From NCBI RefSeq assembly GCF_036250695.1, contig NZ_CP109427.1, forward strand, positions 7,874,001-7,938,000: DNA of 64,000 nt, written 5' to 3'. The position numbers and the translations under genes were made by a program. Below are positions 63,273-64,000 of this stretch, in pieces. The notes beneath the pieces were generated by a model that saw only the letters and a program-made list of their open reading frames with translations, had not been told where the DNA came from and searched no databases. Each line of letters starts with the position of its first letter. The first letter of the stretch is position 1. The DNA comes from Streptomyces sp. NBC_01497. GTDB lineage: Bacteria > Actinomycetota > Actinomycetes > Streptomycetales > Streptomycetaceae.

Positions 63273-64000
63273 GTGACTGAACAGCAGAGGGACACCATTC
63301 CGCCCCGTCCGGTCCTCGATGCCTTCGGTGTGCGGGGCGCCCCTGTCCCGCTGCCCGGTGGGCAAGGAAGAAGTGTTCTTGTCGGTGGGTTTGTCTTCAA
63401 GCCCGCCGAGGGAGCCGGGGACGAGGTCGAGTGGGCTGCTTCCCTGTTCGAGACACTGGCGCCAGGCAGGGGATTCCGCGTACCGCGGCCGCTCCGTGCC
63501 ACGGACGGGCGGAGCCTCGTGGACGGCTGGACCGCCGGCGAGTTCCTGACGGGCGAGCCTGGTCCGCGGGGACAGTGGAGCGGTGTGCTCAGCGCCGGGC
63601 GGGCTTTTCACGCCGCCCTGCGACACCTGCCCCGGCCCGACTTCCTGGATCACCGCACCCATCCCTGGGCCGTGGCCGACCGGGTCGCGTGGGGCGAACG
63701 GGGCATCGACGTGACCGACGACCTCGACTCGCCGTATTCGGCGCTGCTGGAGCTGAGGCGGCCGGTTGAGCAGGACGCGGCCCAGCTCATTCACGGCGAC
63801 CTCACCGGCAATGTGCTTTTCGCCGCGGACGCCGAGCCCGCCGTGATCGACTTTTCGCCGTACTGGCGGCCTCCGGTGTTCGCCGAGGCCGTCGTCGTGG
63901 CGGACGGCCTGCTGTGGTTCGACCTTCCGCCCGACCTGCCGGCGCGGATGAGTGATCGTCCCGACTGGCAGCAGATGGTGATCCGTGCGCTGATCTTCAG
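63273..64000 (+). CDS. TIGR02569-like aminoglycoside-phosphotransferase-fold protein (C-terminus off window)
   Basis: The reading frame opens at GTG 63273 (begins MTEQQRDTIPPRPVLDAFG) and runs to the right edge, 242 codons so far. LIHGDLTGNVLF is the kinase catalytic loop and AVIDFSPYWRPP contains the metal-binding Asp, as in the actinobacterial APH-like family TIGR02569. The nucleotide-binding lobe is short and its lysine is in FVFKPAEG. It resembles a small-molecule kinase; the substrate is unknown. An antisense frame over 63183-63794 is rejected in its favour. Confidence 0.82.
   Translation, partial: MTEQQRDTIPPRPVLDAFGVRGAPVPLPGGQGRSVLVGGFVFKPAEGAGDEVEWAASLFETLAPGRGFRVPRPLRATDGRSLVDGWTAGEFLTGEPGPRGQWSGVLSAGRAFHAALRHLPRPDFLDHRTHPWAVADRVAWGERGIDVTDDLDSPYSALLELRRPVEQDAAQLIHGDLTGNVLFAADAEPAVIDFSPYWRPPVFAEAVVVADGLLWFDLPPDLPARMSDRPDWQQMVIRALIF

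Overview
The window is very GC-rich, with C or G at most third codon positions. It has frequent GTG starts, ATGA/GTGA gene overlaps, twin-arginine lipoproteins, a ten-gene actinomycete-type gas vesicle cluster and SpoIIE/STAS regulators. This points to Streptomyces or a close relative. The density of broken genes and accessory metabolism suggests a chromosome arm (inference).

Layout. 0-9 kb: a reductase (SDR, NAD_binding_4 type) cut by the left edge and divergent from a wax-ester-synthase-like acyltransferase; a Tat-exported beta-helix protein behind a LacI-type operator; a small tautomerase; a zinc-ribbon/OB-fold protein divergent from a TetR regulator; then two decayed genes (a methyltransferase with a 13-nt deletion and the tail of an exported hydrolase). 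9-22 kb: two sugar loci. The first is for arabinan or arabinoxylan: a LacI regulator followed by an intracellular GH51 arabinofuranosidase, divergent from a secreted GH54 arabinofuranosidase with two lectin-like modules. The second is a LacI regulator divergent from a seven-gene operon (Gfo/Idh oxidoreductase, DUF6807, cupin, ABC binding lipoprotein, two permeases, YesL-like membrane protein), with two operator-like palindromes between them. 22-33 kb: a YihY/BrkB membrane protein, a SpoIIE phosphatase coupled to a STAS protein, a large catalase behind a sigma-B-like promoter, a ruined Orn/Lys/Arg decarboxylase, and a compact methyltransferase / CDGSH / haem-oxygenase-like oxidase operon. 33-38 kb: gvpOAFGYZJLSK. 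38-50 kb: SDR, DsbA/FrnE-like oxidoreductase, geranylgeranyl-reductase-family flavoprotein, an SRPBCC protein in a lower-GC patch, a GAF/PAS/SpoIIE phosphatase split by a one-base shift, a cupin, two alpha/beta hydrolases and a DUF1275 membrane protein.

50-57 kb holds the most interesting metabolic lead: an operon of an MfnB-type furan synthase, an aldehyde dehydrogenase and a benzyl-alcohol-dehydrogenase-like enzyme. A methyltransferase lies downstream. A histidine phosphatase and a siderophore-interacting flavoreductase lie upstream, separated by an IS630-type transposase remnant. In methanogens MfnB makes the furan of methanofuran from two glyceraldehyde-3-phosphates. Here an oxidative set of partners suggests a furan alcohol, aldehyde or acid instead.

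57-64 kb is a second lead: a tightly coupled operon of sulfotransferase, guanidine-modifying enzyme, clan GH-D glycosidase and family 2 glycosyltransferase, followed by a phosphotransferase-fold protein cut by the right edge. No tRNA, rRNA, CRISPR array or intact insertion sequence was seen.
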